Origin: Telmatherina bonti
Lineage: Eukaryota > Chordata > Actinopteri > Atheriniformes > Telmatherinidae
DNA length: 64,000 nt
Assembly (NCBI GenBank): GCA_933228915.1
Contig: OW121823.1
Span: forward strand, 9,477,463-9,541,462
Direction: 5' to 3'
Below are positions 1 to 13,900 of the stretch, in pieces (within the stretch, counting starts at the first letter, position 1; each line of letters opens with the position of its first letter). The position numbers and the translations under genes were made by a program. The notes below the pieces were generated by a model. That model saw only the letters and a program-made list of their open reading frames with translations. It had not been told where the DNA came from and did no database searches.

Positions 1-193
1 TAGCTTAAATCGAGTTAGCTTGTGATTTCAGACACAAATCATTGTAATCACATATCACGAGAACAAAGAAAAAGTAACTTTTGTTAAGAAGCTGGAACAG
101 AATAAGAAGGGGAAAAACAAGTTTTTGTATTGTGCATGTGTGTATCATGGGGTGTGTGAGTGTGAGTGTTTGGGTGCATGTATGAGTCCTAAC

Positions 194-3100
194 TTTAAAA
201 ATATGCTTCAGGCTTTGTTCAGAGGGTGTTGGCAAGCACAGCATGCTGAAGTGGCGAATTAATCGGGGGGTCACAGGGTTGCGTCCCCCTCCCGGAGGAG
301 CACATGCTGCTGCAATAGTCATTTCCTGTAGGACAAGAACACAAACGATGTGGAAGAGAACAGAGGTGTTGAAATCAAAAACAGATAAAGGCATAAAACA
401 TAAACATGTTTCCCCTCAGTCTGTATCATCACATTCAACAGTAAGCAATAAATGGATTTTTGCTGCTATATACTGGTATTTCATCATTAGTAAAACACAG
501 AATAGATAAATAGCTTAAAAATAGTTTAAAAAAGAGACACAAATACTGTTATTTCAGCAACCGACCACACTGAAATAACATTTATATTATTAACAGTGAT
601 TCAAATCATAAACTTTTAGTTTTAATTTGAGAGTAACAACAGCTGATTTGGAGGAAATCTTTAGAAAAGACTGATATTAAATATGTCAAAACATTTTATA
701 GTTAACCGATTGAATTTATTATTTATTATTAAAAAAAAAAAACTTTCATAAGTAAACGGGTTGCTTCTTTTATTATTATTTTTTTTTAATCATTATTTCC
801 GTGTGTGTCTAGTAGCTTTTGGAAGTTGTTGATGAAAACAGCATATGGACAATGCAACACGAAAAAGTCTGGACATCAGCAAAAGACAATAATGATGGAT
901 AATTGAGATAGCAAAGAAAGACAACTTCACAACATTAGGCAAAGTAAAATACTATCTACAAGGGTTCACCATAAGGACCAGTAATTCCAGTGCCTTACAA
1001 ACACAAAGACCACATTAGACCTAAATGGTGATGGTTTGACAGAGCACATGATCCAAAACTACCATATTGCCTCTTCGGCAGAATGAAGGAAATGTTTCAC
1101 AAACCTATCTTTGAAAATAATTATACAAGTCATTTTCTGGACCTAAATAATGCAAGTATTCTAAATCCAGATAACAAATCTTCATGAAAATCTTTTCCTC
1201 TATGAATATATCATTAGCTAACGTAATAAGGTAACATAATGTGTGCAATCAGACATATAAAGGACTGGCCTTGGGAGTAGGAAGGCCCCTCCCATCTCTA
1301 TTTGTCTTGTGCCACGCTGTTTCAGGCTCTGGCCAGAGTGTCAGACCCTTCAAGCTTCTACAAAATCGATAACCTAAACGGTATTGCACAAGTAAATACA
1401 GAAAACAGAATGTAAATGCAATCTAGAAATTTGGGTCCCCAACGTTAACCCACAGCGTATCAGATAGATGAGTTTTCTCACAAAAACAGACAGACTTCAT
1501 TAAAACAGCAGCGCTGGGAAATTAAACTCACGCTGACTGAGTAAATGCATAATTTAAACATCTATATCTACACTTTTACCTTTGCAGAAAAGAATAGCTT
1601 AAGTCTAAGATACTAACATTTCTCTACAACCGGTCTTCTACAAGGTTAGATGATGACATTAATTTATTTTTAAATTCTGCAAGTCAAAAGCATGCAGACC
1701 TAGATTTGTACTTGATATATGACAAAGCCTGCAGAGTAGATTTCTCCGTCTGGTTTAAGCAACTCTAAGACTCTACTCACTGAAGGCTGAAAGGGTTGTA
1801 CTACAAGACAATCCTAACATATACCTGGATCTCCTTCCAGAAGAACTTGTTTCTGTCATAGAAGCCAGAAAAGTCCTGGAACTGACGCAGCAGTTCAACT
1901 GGTGGCTGAGAGCCATAACTGTCCAACTTTGGCATATTCAGGTCATCCACAAAGACCACCAGTTTCTTGTTAGCAGGAGGACCTACAGGAAGGATGAGAG
2001 AGAGTGGTAAAAGGTAAAGATGAAAGACTGAACAGATGTATATACTGATCGGTGGATGGATGGATGGAGTTACTGTGTAGATGGACAGTTAAGGACAGCT
2101 GTACAAACAAATAGATAATTGTCACAGAAAGAAATCAAAACATGTTTTTCAGCCTCGTGTGAATACTTTTGGGATGATCTAGGAAACAGTTATCAAAACA
2201 TATTGCTTCTCCAGCATTTTGGAGCTGTTGTAAGGATGGATTGGAGATGAGTTACGTATCGTAACAGCTGAGATCCCCCAGATGTGCTGTCCTAGTCTTA
2301 AGCTTGTTACATACTTCACAAGAAGCAAGAACTGAGTTCTTGTTCTCGAGGCTGCAAGAACAAGAAAAAAAATCTTGTTCGTCAGGTCCATACATACTCC
2401 ACAAGAAGCGTGTCTGTAGCAGGGAGGGATCACTGCGAGGGGGGGGTGTGGTGGGGGCGACATCTGCTTTTGTGTGCAATGAACCTGGTTGTTACCTCCG
2501 CCAAGGAGGTTATGTTTTTCCAGGTGTCTTTGTGCTCAAGTTAACTTAAAAGGTTCCAGATGGTATTTAATAAAAATTTCAAGAGTTGTTTGAAATGTGA
2601 AAATGAAGAACTGATTAAATTTTGGTGAATGTTTTAAAAGGATTTTTTAACATTGTGTTTGGCGGAGGTTTCCGCTCTCCGAGTGCTTTTCTAGTTTCAT
2701 ATTTAACGAGCAACTTCGTCCGCGGCAGGGCGGGTCGTGCACGCAGCAGGGCGGGTCGTGCACGGGGCTGGGTCAGAGTGTTTTAATGTCACATGTAAAA
2801 ATGTTTGTACTTTCTCACCACCTCAATCAGCTGTTTTATCAAAACAATCCGTTTTACCTGCAACAGCAAAAACGCGGAAGCAGCAACTCCGCTTCATGCT
2901 AATTCCATGTTAACGACGCCCACCTCAAATGTTTGACCAATTACACTATACTTCTCGGACCCCCGCAAGAAAAAAGTTCTGCCAGCCCGATGTGATGTGA
3001 TTCTGTTTTCAAACGCGTCCGCGAGAACAATATGAAGTAATTTTCTTCTCGGGGCCTCCAGAACAAGAAAAAAGTTCTCGCTTCTCGTGTATGTAACAAA

Positions 3101-4973
3101 CTTTAAAGATGTGTCGCCGGATGTCTCACGGTTATTAGGTTTCTACACATTCGGCAGTCATTAACTGAAGCCAAATTTTTTTTTTTTTTGGTTTTGGTCG
3201 GGTCAGTGTGAGATTCTTTTATTTGAGAAAAAAATTCTCTGTGAGCTGGTGAGTTTTTAGACAGCTGGTGTGAAGGTGGGTCAATTTATGAAATCCTTAG
3301 TTAAAAATAAATTAGGCAAATATTCTAATTATAAGCTTGTGTCATATTTATTTATGTTTTCTTTGTTTTTTAAAGTGACAGTACAGACACATTGTTTTAT
3401 TATATGCCGGTTTTTATTTTGTTCACCTTCTAATGTCTGTATACCGTCTTTTTACTTCATCTACTGTTCGCATAGTTTTACCTTCAACATTAACCTTTTC
3501 ATAAATTCACTACCACCGTTTATTTGTATAAGAGTCAGATTTCTTTGCTGTAGGTCATGTTTTATCTCCTAATTTGCCATGATTCAAACCACATCCTGTG
3601 CAAAACCATCATTTAAATAGGGAGTCTGCAACAATCAGTCTTAGTAAATCCCAGCAAACCATGTTTTAGCCTCATGTGCAAAATTAAAGATTCCAAGCTC
3701 AAATTAGTCCTCGCAAATTGGGCTCTCAGCAGATCTGGGACTATGTCTACATTACTATCAGCCGTTTTAAAAAACTGCTTCAGTCTTTCTTTGAGGGCGT
3801 GTTCAGTACAGTAGCAAAACAGCTGTGTGAATGTTAAAGGAAGAAGACAAAATACAAGTATGGACACAACAAAATGTTAATGTGTGTGACACCCTTTACA
3901 CTTAAAATAACTAAACAGAAAAACACTGATGTAAACTATACTGTTGTTAAGATTATGCACATATCTTGTTCACATTACAAGTATGGCACTTCACATTACT
4001 GGGTATGCATTTATATTGTTGATGCAAACCTGTCGTCTTACCCATAATGTTTTTTCTCTTCTTCTCAAGTTTGGACTCAATGATCTCCTGTGTACGAGCA
4101 GAGGAAGTCTGAGCAGAGAAGTTAATGTAGACCGGAAGGTATCCGGCACTTTCCTGCATACGGTTAAGCAGGCCTCGAGCCACCACTGACTGTAAAGGAT
4201 AGAGAGAAAATCTTTCATTGCATTCTGTTCTTTAACTCCTAAAGACAGTAAACTTTCACTCATGTTTAAAAGCTTGTCTTAGGTAATAACGGAACAAGTA
4301 TTTCTTCACTCAAAAAGATACAGACATCACTTATACAACTTTATATAACGAACATCAAATTCTAGATTTGCTTAGATTTTCCTTATTGACTAAACTTAGC
4401 CAGTAACTTAAGCTGACCACCTTTGAGGTAGTTTCTGTTCAGTAAAGGATTTCTGGCACTTCTTTTTAGAGGATATGGATGTGGCACTTTGTTTCTCATT
4501 GAAACAGCATGAGGTACTGATGTGTAAAATGATGCTTGTATGTAGTCACAAACATCGAGGCTTAAATCAATGCAAATTAAATCAGAAACAGCTTGGTAAA
4601 TGAAGAGAAATTATTAAAAAACAAAAGGCACAGCTTATATCTAGAAATATTCTGTTTAAATGACTTAACAACCACACACAGCACAGAACTACTATTTGAG
4701 TCATTCTGCCACCATTTGAGGTACAAATAAATGTGCTTTATGGGTCTTTACCTTCCCCACACCAGTGTCACCAGTGAAGAGTACAGAATGCTGCACAGAG
4801 AGCAGATTCTCCATCAGGTAACCATAGCGGACAGTGTCTATAGTTGGAACCAGCATTTCAAAAAAGGGTTGCTCCCTATTGTAATTAAATGAAGGGATTA
4901 TCTTCTCCCAAGGCTCCAGCTGCTTGTGGTCAAAGTTCATATACAGACTCCACAGGGATCCACGCTTCGGGAG
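194..4973 (-). CDS. dnah6: dnah6 exons for AAA3 (truncated by the window edge)
   Basis: Exons in gene order: 4752-4973, 4042-4189, 1825-1982, 194-325. The P-loop GDTGVGKS is split across the 4752/4189 junction. The Walker B LVVFVDDLNMP is in 1825-1982, and ACAPPGGGRNPVTPR followed by RHFSMLCLPTPSE is in 194-325. AAA3 is the regulatory nucleotide site of dynein. The last exon ends at a GT donor at position 193, so the gene continues beyond position 1 with the rest of AAA3, AAA4, the stalk, AAA5, AAA6 and the C-terminal domain. Confidence 0.93.
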
Positions 4974-7900
4974 CTACAAAACATTTAGGAGTGCACAAAG
5001 ACACACGTGGAAAAAAAGAAAACACAAAATTCAACATTATTGAAACTCACAACTATGAACATAAAACCCAGGTTAGACTAAATGTCAAAGGTTAGAATAA
5101 GCTTAAATCAGAGATTAGAATTTAATAAATTTAGTAAGTAAATCAGTAATGACATAAAAACTACCACAACAACAACATCAGCTTTTTATGGACACGCAGA
5201 TGAACAGATGTGGAAGCAGGTGGAGTGTATTTTTGTCCTTCAGCTGTTTTACTGTATGTCACTTCCATACACGCTCCATCCTGAAGTGAGTGATGCGCTC
5301 ACCCTGCAATGTTCTGCCATTGTCATAAAAACATTTCCTCAACAGTCATTTTTCCATTCCATGACCTCATATAAATAATAGTTGGAGAGGAAGAATAATG
5401 TCATATGATGGATTTTAATGGGCAACACAGTTATACTTTCCAAAGATTTTATTTCTCAAGAACAGCCTGTACCATTAGAGAAGAGGCTTCTTCTAAATTA
5501 GCTGCAATTCAGAGAGATACATTAGGTGTTAACAGTACTTTGATGTCATATAAAGTATAACCTTCTGGGCTTCTTACAAATTTCATGCTATAACTTTCCA
5601 AATGAACTGGAAATGGAGGTGACTTTCAGAATAAATTTCTATAAAATGTGTATTAAGTGGCAGTTTCAGTGGCAGAAATGCAGATGTGAATTGTGTACAT
5701 TTGTGAAATTTTGTTTTTGATAAACTGTATGTCACCATGTGTGCAAAACATGTGTATAATATCCAGTTTGTGGTTCTGTGTGTACGGGTTGGTCACATTG
5801 TATACAGAAATTTACCTTTGCATTACTGTTGTCTTCAAACTGCTCTCTCAGGAAGATGTCAAAAGCATCCCAGTGAGAACTGATCAAGTTGCCACCTATG
5901 GCCCACAGGTAGCAGAATATGAAGGTCTGACACAGTACACTGAGTTGCTCTGAATTCTCCTAAACAAAGACAAATGTATAAAAAAGAAGGTATTTCAGTC
6001 AGTGAGTTCACTGTGAGATTTGCAGATCATTCACACTTGGTTCTTGTCAAATATTTAATATATTTAATTCTGTCATGTATACTTTTCATTTTTAAGTAAT
6101 GCTACTTTCATCTTTGGTCATCTTATATTGTTTGATTAAAAAAAGCGATTATATCAAATGTGTTTTGATTAGATTAATTCTTGGCTGTGTGACTTTATCA
6201 AAATAGTGAGGGTGAGGCTTGAACAAGTGAGGTTTGAATTTAATGTTTAATGTACCATACTGAGATCGGGCCCTCTTTTGCCCAGCAGCAGGGCCTGCAG
6301 CAGGGAGCAGAGAGTGGCCACTTTACTGATGTCCACCTGGCAAATTGCCTGGGTACAATGCTTCAGAACAAATTGCAGACCTTTCTCCACATATTGTTCA
6401 AATAGCTGCAGTAAGTACGTCCGTACGGAGTCAGAAAACTAGGAAAAGACAAAATGCAGGCAGAAGGACAGAGTTATGCAAGGACCTGTGTGAAACATTG
6501 ATCAAGTACAGTGAGTGGTTCTCAAACTTCTTGAGCCACGAACCCTAAGAAAACATTTGTGACCCCCACGGCTGGGTGACTGAATGATTAATTGGGTGAC
6601 AGATCAGATGGACCATCCTGCTGCCATCCTCTGAATATAGGGCTGGAAAACTGTCAGAATCTTAATAAATAAGGAAAATAAAGTGTTTTTTGGAGGATTT
6701 GTTTCACCACAGTGACAAAGCACCTACATGCCCAACTTCAGCTTCTCCCAACGAAGGTAAATTCAGATTTCTAATATGGTATGTGTGTTCACATAGTTGT
6801 TAATGTGTTAAAACATTAGGGTGCTAATTTCACAAATATATCTCTGAAATAAAAGTTTAGTTTTTAAAGTCCTTATAATAATCCCAAATTTATTTCACAA
6901 ATGCAGGCTATACATTTATTGCTTTTCTCTGGTGACCCCCCTGAAATGATCTCGCAACCCCCAGTTTCAGAATCACTGACCTTGTAGTTAATTTAGCAAA
7001 GTCAGATTAGTTGATTCTCATTAGACACAATGTTCAGCTGTGGTTTCCTGTTTAAAATCCTCTCCTGAACTATAACTGTTCAAATAAAGATCAATACAAG
7101 TATTTTTTTTATAATAAAACTAGAAAAGCTGTTCTCTTAGCTGGTATGCATTGTCTGAGTGCAGCAGAGAGAAAGAAAAAATAGAAAACAAGAATGAAGT
7201 AGTCAGGAGCTGATAGGAGAGTTGACCTTCCCTTGTTATGTTCAGTTTTAGTAAAAGGCTCAAGGCGAATGTTGCAGACTATAAACTTTGATGTGATGCG
7301 TTGTCATCTAAGTTTATGCTGATGCTGAACTACTGTTTGTAACCCTTGGAAAAGGACAGACTCTCAGGCGGACACAGCTACTGTCTCACCACTAAAACAG
7401 ACACAAGTCTGAAGGCAGATGCATTATGGGAAAAACAAGTTTGCATAATGTAAATATGAACTGACCCTGAACTGTGGGAGCCAGTAACATCAAAGAATAT
7501 TCCTAAACTATTTGCTCACTTTTTCTTTTAGACCATTGATCCACGTCTGTACATAAGGCATCCACTTGAGCTCATCAGGATCAATATATACCATCCCACA
7601 GCGACTGACTGTGGCTGGAGACGCCACAGCCAAATCCTGCACCTGTAACACACAGGAATGAAGACGGCTCAAAACTTTTATTTCTGGAGAATGTTTAAAG
7701 TTGAAATTCTGCTTACAGATAAAACAAAAGAGCTTTTCCTGTGTTAGACTCTAACCTCAAACATCATGTGTATAGATGGAGTAAGTTTAATTCGTTCACT
7801 GTTGGCCAAGCACAGCATCTTGTTGTCATCCAGCACAGTGTTCATGTTCTCAATCCACAGGGCATCAACAGGCCCATCACAGACCACCCATTTGTGATCA

Positions 7901-10900
7901 TCACTGGTGTCACTGACGGCATCACGGACACTAAGAGCCATCAGTCCATCACGCCATTCCAGAGTCAAATTGTTAACCTACGGGACCGGTAAAAGAAGGA
8001 AAAAAATTATAATGGTGGGGAGAAAGAAAAACAATAAAGCTATCCTTTTACAAAATCCTCAGTCATCTATACCTCTCCGTAGAGCTCTCCCATTGAGACA
8101 GACTTCGGATTGAGCACATAGATCCTGACAGGCTGATAAAAGGGATTGTTAGCCTGGTGCCCGGTACGATGGAGGGTCTCCAGGGTGTCTGCCAGGACGT
8201 TGTAAACTGCAGTCTTTCCTCCACCGGTGGGTCCCACCAACATGACACCATGACGCACTAACATGGTCTCATAGAGCTGAATTACCTGTTAGGTAAAAGT
8301 ATAAATACGTGCATACAGTTCAAGTTTTCTGCCATTTATAGAACTTGTTAAATCTGAGCTTGTCAGGTAAAACTGGCTGACCTACTTTTTAAGGAAATAT
8401 TATTTAATATATTTGGGACTTTCTGTAAATGTATATATTTCTGTGTGACATGGTGTATAAATATTTGTCTTTACATTAAAAAAAAGAAAAAAAAAGATCA
8501 CTTGTTTTAAAATATTATTATTGGGTAAAAATGGAACTATACCTTCTTAGTCATGCTCGGTAGTGGCTGAAGGTTTCGCTTAACCAGGGACTCCAGGATG
8601 GTAGAGTGCAGCACGCCGTAATCATGATCAGGAATACACACACCAGGGAACAAGTCTGACAGGATACCGCTGCAAAGATGTGGAGACGAGCTTTAATACA
8701 TGTACACATAAATACTTTATACAAATGTAAAAGCCAGAGCAACAGAATACCTTAATCCTTTAACACTTAACCTGTCCCATATGAGTTCCTTATGAAGGCT
8801 TAAGAAGTTGAGCTTTCAGACGACATGACAATAGATTCATGACCTTCAGAACTGTTTCAGACACCACCACTCTTTCATAGTGGTTTCAGTACAAAGGCTG
8901 CTGTTACACTGTTTAAAGCACCAGGTCCGTATTGGAAAGCGTTATTGTGATGTACAGAGTTCTTTTCAACATTTTACCCTTAGTAACAACAGATATAAGT
9001 TGCACCAAGCAGTTTTTTTTTTTGTAAACATTAACTTTATCAAATTCATCACATGTATTTGTATCATGCCTAAAGTTTAAAGGCACTACAAACTACTAAT
9101 GCAAGATACTGCTAATAAATATTATATATACTAGTGTCATTAATTTATGTAAATATACTGAAATTACATGGAATTTTATAGAAAATTTAAAGTGGAACTA
9201 TTATGTGCATTTCAGGCTAACTTATTTTTATTTCTGAGACCAGAAGGGCTGGGATTGATCGAGTTATTGTCACAAATCGCTTCAGACCGACCCTCTCCGT
9301 AGGCTGTCAGATCAGCCTGTGGGCAAAACGAGTGGATTGAGACTCTTCCGCATTAAGCCCCACCACTGCACTACATCGGGAGTGTGCACCTCAACTGCTT
9401 TCGCCATCATTGTAACATCTCATAAACAGAAGGATTAGGCTCATATGAACTCAATAAAAAAAAATAAAAAATACAGGATGTCTCTCTTTGGTAAACTCAC
9501 CAGCCATCGTTCAAAATAACTTTATCCGACGTTTTCCACCCGCCTGATGTATTTGTACATGCCCTTGTTAACCAGCAGAAGGTAACCAATCACCGAACCT
9601 TATCCCCCGGGACGTCACAAGGATTTCCAAGTAGAAAAAACTCTCCAAAATGACGCAATTTTTGTCACCATGGAAACCATGGTGACAAAAATTGCGAGAG
9701 TGCTGGAACTCAAACTCAAACTCAAACATGCGTTTAGGTGATAAAAAAAACGGTGTCGTTCACATTTCTGATGAGGATTCAACACTGCAACACTGTAGAA
9801 AGCTCAGAAAACTTGAAATACCATAATAGCACCCTTTTAAAATATCTTTTCAATGTAAACAGAAAATGACTTTTGATTATCTATTTTATATAAATACATA
9901 TTTAATTGACCTTATTGCTTTGGTAAAATCACAGATATCTACTGGGTCAGTGATAATTGATTGTACACCACTTTTATATTCTTTAAAAGGCCATGTGGTA
10001 TGTCACCATATACCAGACTGCACAACAAAATGGAGCTGAAAAGTTGCACAACTTTAATGTTGTGTTTGGATTCACGCAGCTTTTCCTTTGTGTATTTACT
10101 TGCCTGTTTGCAAAGAGAACCTAAAGTAAAACTTGAAATTAAACACACTTCCTTATCTAAACTATGTGACAGTATGCTTACCCAAACAGCACAGCATCAT
10201 CGGTGAGGAACTTTGGCAGGTTGGAATCCCTCAGTGCTCTGATAAGAACCACATCCTCACTGAGGTGGGGATTATCTCTCTTCAATGACCTAAAAACAAC
10301 CACAGTGCTTTACAAAATATATGAGTTACATGCAAACCTTCCAATACAGCAAAACTTCTCCTCAAATCAGGGTATTTCTTCTTATAAATGTACAAATAAG
10401 TATGTTACAATGTAAGTATTGGTCTATTCTCTAATGTTTTGCTTCATCATGGATTTATCCTCTTATGGTTGCTAGTCTGTTTTTCAGTTTTCCTTAGTCA
10501 GATGGAGAAACAGTTTAATTTATTGCATTAAGTGCATGTAAAAAGAGAACGGCTGAAAAAACACAAGACAGACTTCAAAATTGGCAGCATAGGCTTATTT
10601 TCTACTGTTATTAATGAATTTACAAAAAAAAAAATTTACACACTAAAAATGTTATAAAAGTTTAATCAATAAGTGAAAAACAGGCTAATTCCAAATATGG
10701 ATGTAATAAAGATGATAAGTTACTCATGTGCTAATGATTTAATGCTGCAGAATTTGAACTTCAGAAGCTAGCTCCACTGGATTGTAAAAGTATTAAAGAC
10801 ATGAAAGTGGGAGATAATGAACATCTGCTTATGGTTGAATAAGCAGACTCAGAGGAGTCATTTCTAACTGCAGATAGATAATGAATCTCAAGCCAATTAC

Positions 10901-13900
10901 TACAAATCTTTGAGCTTTAGCCAATAATGATAATAATTAAAGCACAACTTTGACAACATACTGCATAATTAACAACTGGTTTTGCACCAAAAACGACTGT
11001 GTTTTAGCACTTCTTCCTGATGCTTTGCAGCGTTTCTCCCCTCATTTATTTGAGAGTGTGACACACACACACAATTGAATTTCATAGAGATGGTGCAAAA
11101 TCAAAGTAATTCCTTATCAAAGAAGCACTGTAACCAGTTGCTGTGTCTTTGCCATACAGCATTCACAATTCCTCACAATTCTGTACAAAGTAGAATCTGT
11201 ATATAGCAGAACACGTTAAAACATCGGGCTTGTGTGTATTTTTGTCACTTTGAGACATTTTTGACTTAATGCATATGTGCGGCTGTGACGTTCTAACCCT
11301 GCCATGACCAGGACAGACTTGACAGCTCTCATGCCAAAGTCATAGTGGTCCTGCTGGGACAACTGCTCTGAGCACAGCTTGTACATTTGCGTCATCTTCC
11401 TCGCGAGGGTCTTACTGGATTCAAACCCCTCTGAGTACAAAATCACCTGGACAGAACAACAAACATGATGTAATGATGATGATGCTTGAAGAAAAGATCA
11501 ATGCTATGTATTTTGTATAGAAACAAGCAGAAATATAAAACACACACATCTAGTTACCTCTGCTATGAGTGCATAGTTTGGCACCATCATGGCGATTGGT
11601 CTAAAGAGAGCTTTGAGGTTGTCAGGTAGCTCTGTTCTGCCAGCATATCCTGGGTTCATGGTGATGAAGGCAGCACACGTCATCACCAACTTGATCTCAC
11701 GGCCTTCAAACTGAAAACTTGTAAGCTGTGAGACATAGTTGGATTACTTCGGATAGTTGGGATACTTTTGCTGGTGTACATGATGTGGCGTCTTATTACT
11801 TATGGAGTTACAACTGATCAGCTCGTCTAATCTTGAGGATTATTTTATAAAATTATGTCTATATAATAATGATTCACGGTATTATGTCCAGTAAAAGTAT
11901 TGCCTCCAAGAATTTCAGATCACTAACGCTTTGAGGTTAATTTGTCAACACTCACTAAATTGGAAGCTAAAAAAAATTAATAATGTAATTGCTGAGTGAC
12001 TGACCATAAGATTTTGTTTCCAGGTGTCAGCAACCAATCACAATGATAGATCATTTACAATGATCCTCCTCAACATTTACACAATCATTCTAACTACTAA
12101 ATACTTGTATATGTACTTGACCTGGTAAAACTAAAACATATGGAGAGGTTTGGTTCATTACAAATGTCAAACAATAATTTACAATACTCAACAGGATTAA
12201 AAAAATTACTCCACAAACGTGTGAAGTTTTTTCCTTGATGATGTGAACACAGTGTTTTATAAATTACCTTTGGGGTTTTTGTGTATGTGTGTTTATGAAA
12301 TCACCTTAGCAGCTTTTGCATTTCGTATGGTTATGAGCTGCTGAGCGATGACAGACAACACTTCGATGTCAATGCGATTGAATTCGTCAAAACAACACCA
12401 AGCTCCAGACTGAGCAAGCCCACTGAAGAAGCGCCCCATCATCTGTAAGAGTTAGATGACTGTTTAAGAAAACACCTTTTAAGTGAAAAACACTGATTTT
12501 TCAGTTCAGCATAAGGCTAAACATAATGAATGTATAATTACTTGTCTACAGCCCAGTAATTAATGTTCCTTTACCTGCTTTGCTAAACATCATTTGAACC
12601 ACCTCAGTTATAGCTGAGCACACACTACCTGAAGTTGTAAATTTCCTTCAGAGAGACACTGAAAGTTACAGCTATAAGCTGATCATTTAAAATAAATAAA
12701 TAAAAAACAACTTATTAAACCAAATAGATTGCAATTCCAGTTTATTTAAATCAAAGCCATGTCCAGACAGCATGACTTCCCAGCTATGTTGATGGTTAAT
12801 GTTTTTAAGTGTGCTGAGCTCAACTTCCCCACACCACATGATAAAAAACCGCTCACCATTAAAATGAAATACGTGTGTTTCATGCTATGAAAAAGGCAGA
12901 TGACGACAACCCTTTCATTTTGTTAATTAAACGTAAGGACTGATATACAGGCGTCCTGAGTATTTGTAAGCAGAGAATAATAAAAGCTATATACAACCAA
13001 TGGCAATAAATACACAGGATTAAAATACCTGTAAAATGTGATAGGAGTAATAATTCTTTATTTTTCCTAATAATAATAATAATAATATTGTTTAGTGGAA
13101 ATCCTCTGTTATACTGTAATGTAAAACAGATATAAGTAAATATGTTTGTGTTGCCTAATATTTTCAAGTATTTTAGTTCTTTTTTATTAAATCAATCAGC
13201 TGGAAAGATTCAGAAATGAAATGTCATACATTGTTTGATGAAATTTGAAACACTTCAAGTTTTTTTTTTTTTTTTTTTTGTCTGAAACACATTTTGATGA
13301 GATACACTTTGAAAAAAAACAGGGAAAAAAATATATAAATAGAAAGAATAAAGTAAAATCTTCTTTCGCTGTACTAACTGTACTGGTAGTTTGATTACTT
13401 TTCTAACGGTGCCATCTAGAGGGATTACCTTGTATGTACAAAGGACAGAAAGCTCAGGGACATTTATTGTTGAGAGTGAAATCATTAAACACAAAAATCA
13501 TTTTGTGTAGTTTTGAAAGTCAGTAAACATAACAAATATAGCATAAAATAAATGTTAAAAGAAACAATCTAATGGGGAAAAAGCTTTTAAAAGATTTAAA
13601 AGCTGACATGTTAGTTTTAGTTGGTTGATTTGAGGAAGTTGTAGAAAGTTTAGTTATTTACAATGTTGCTGTAGTGCATAAAGTCATTTCACATCGATTG
13701 AGCTTACTGATTATTGAACTCTTCAAATCTCTTAAATCATACTGTTGTGAGATTTTTCTTCTTTATTTTAGTTTCTTTCTTTAGAATAATGCATTTTCTT
13801 GGTGTTTCTCATAATGCACTAAGTTATCATTTTTAGATCTATGTTGATTTCTGCTTGGATGAAAAACTTTGTTATAGTTATTTAAAAAGTTCTCTGAAAA

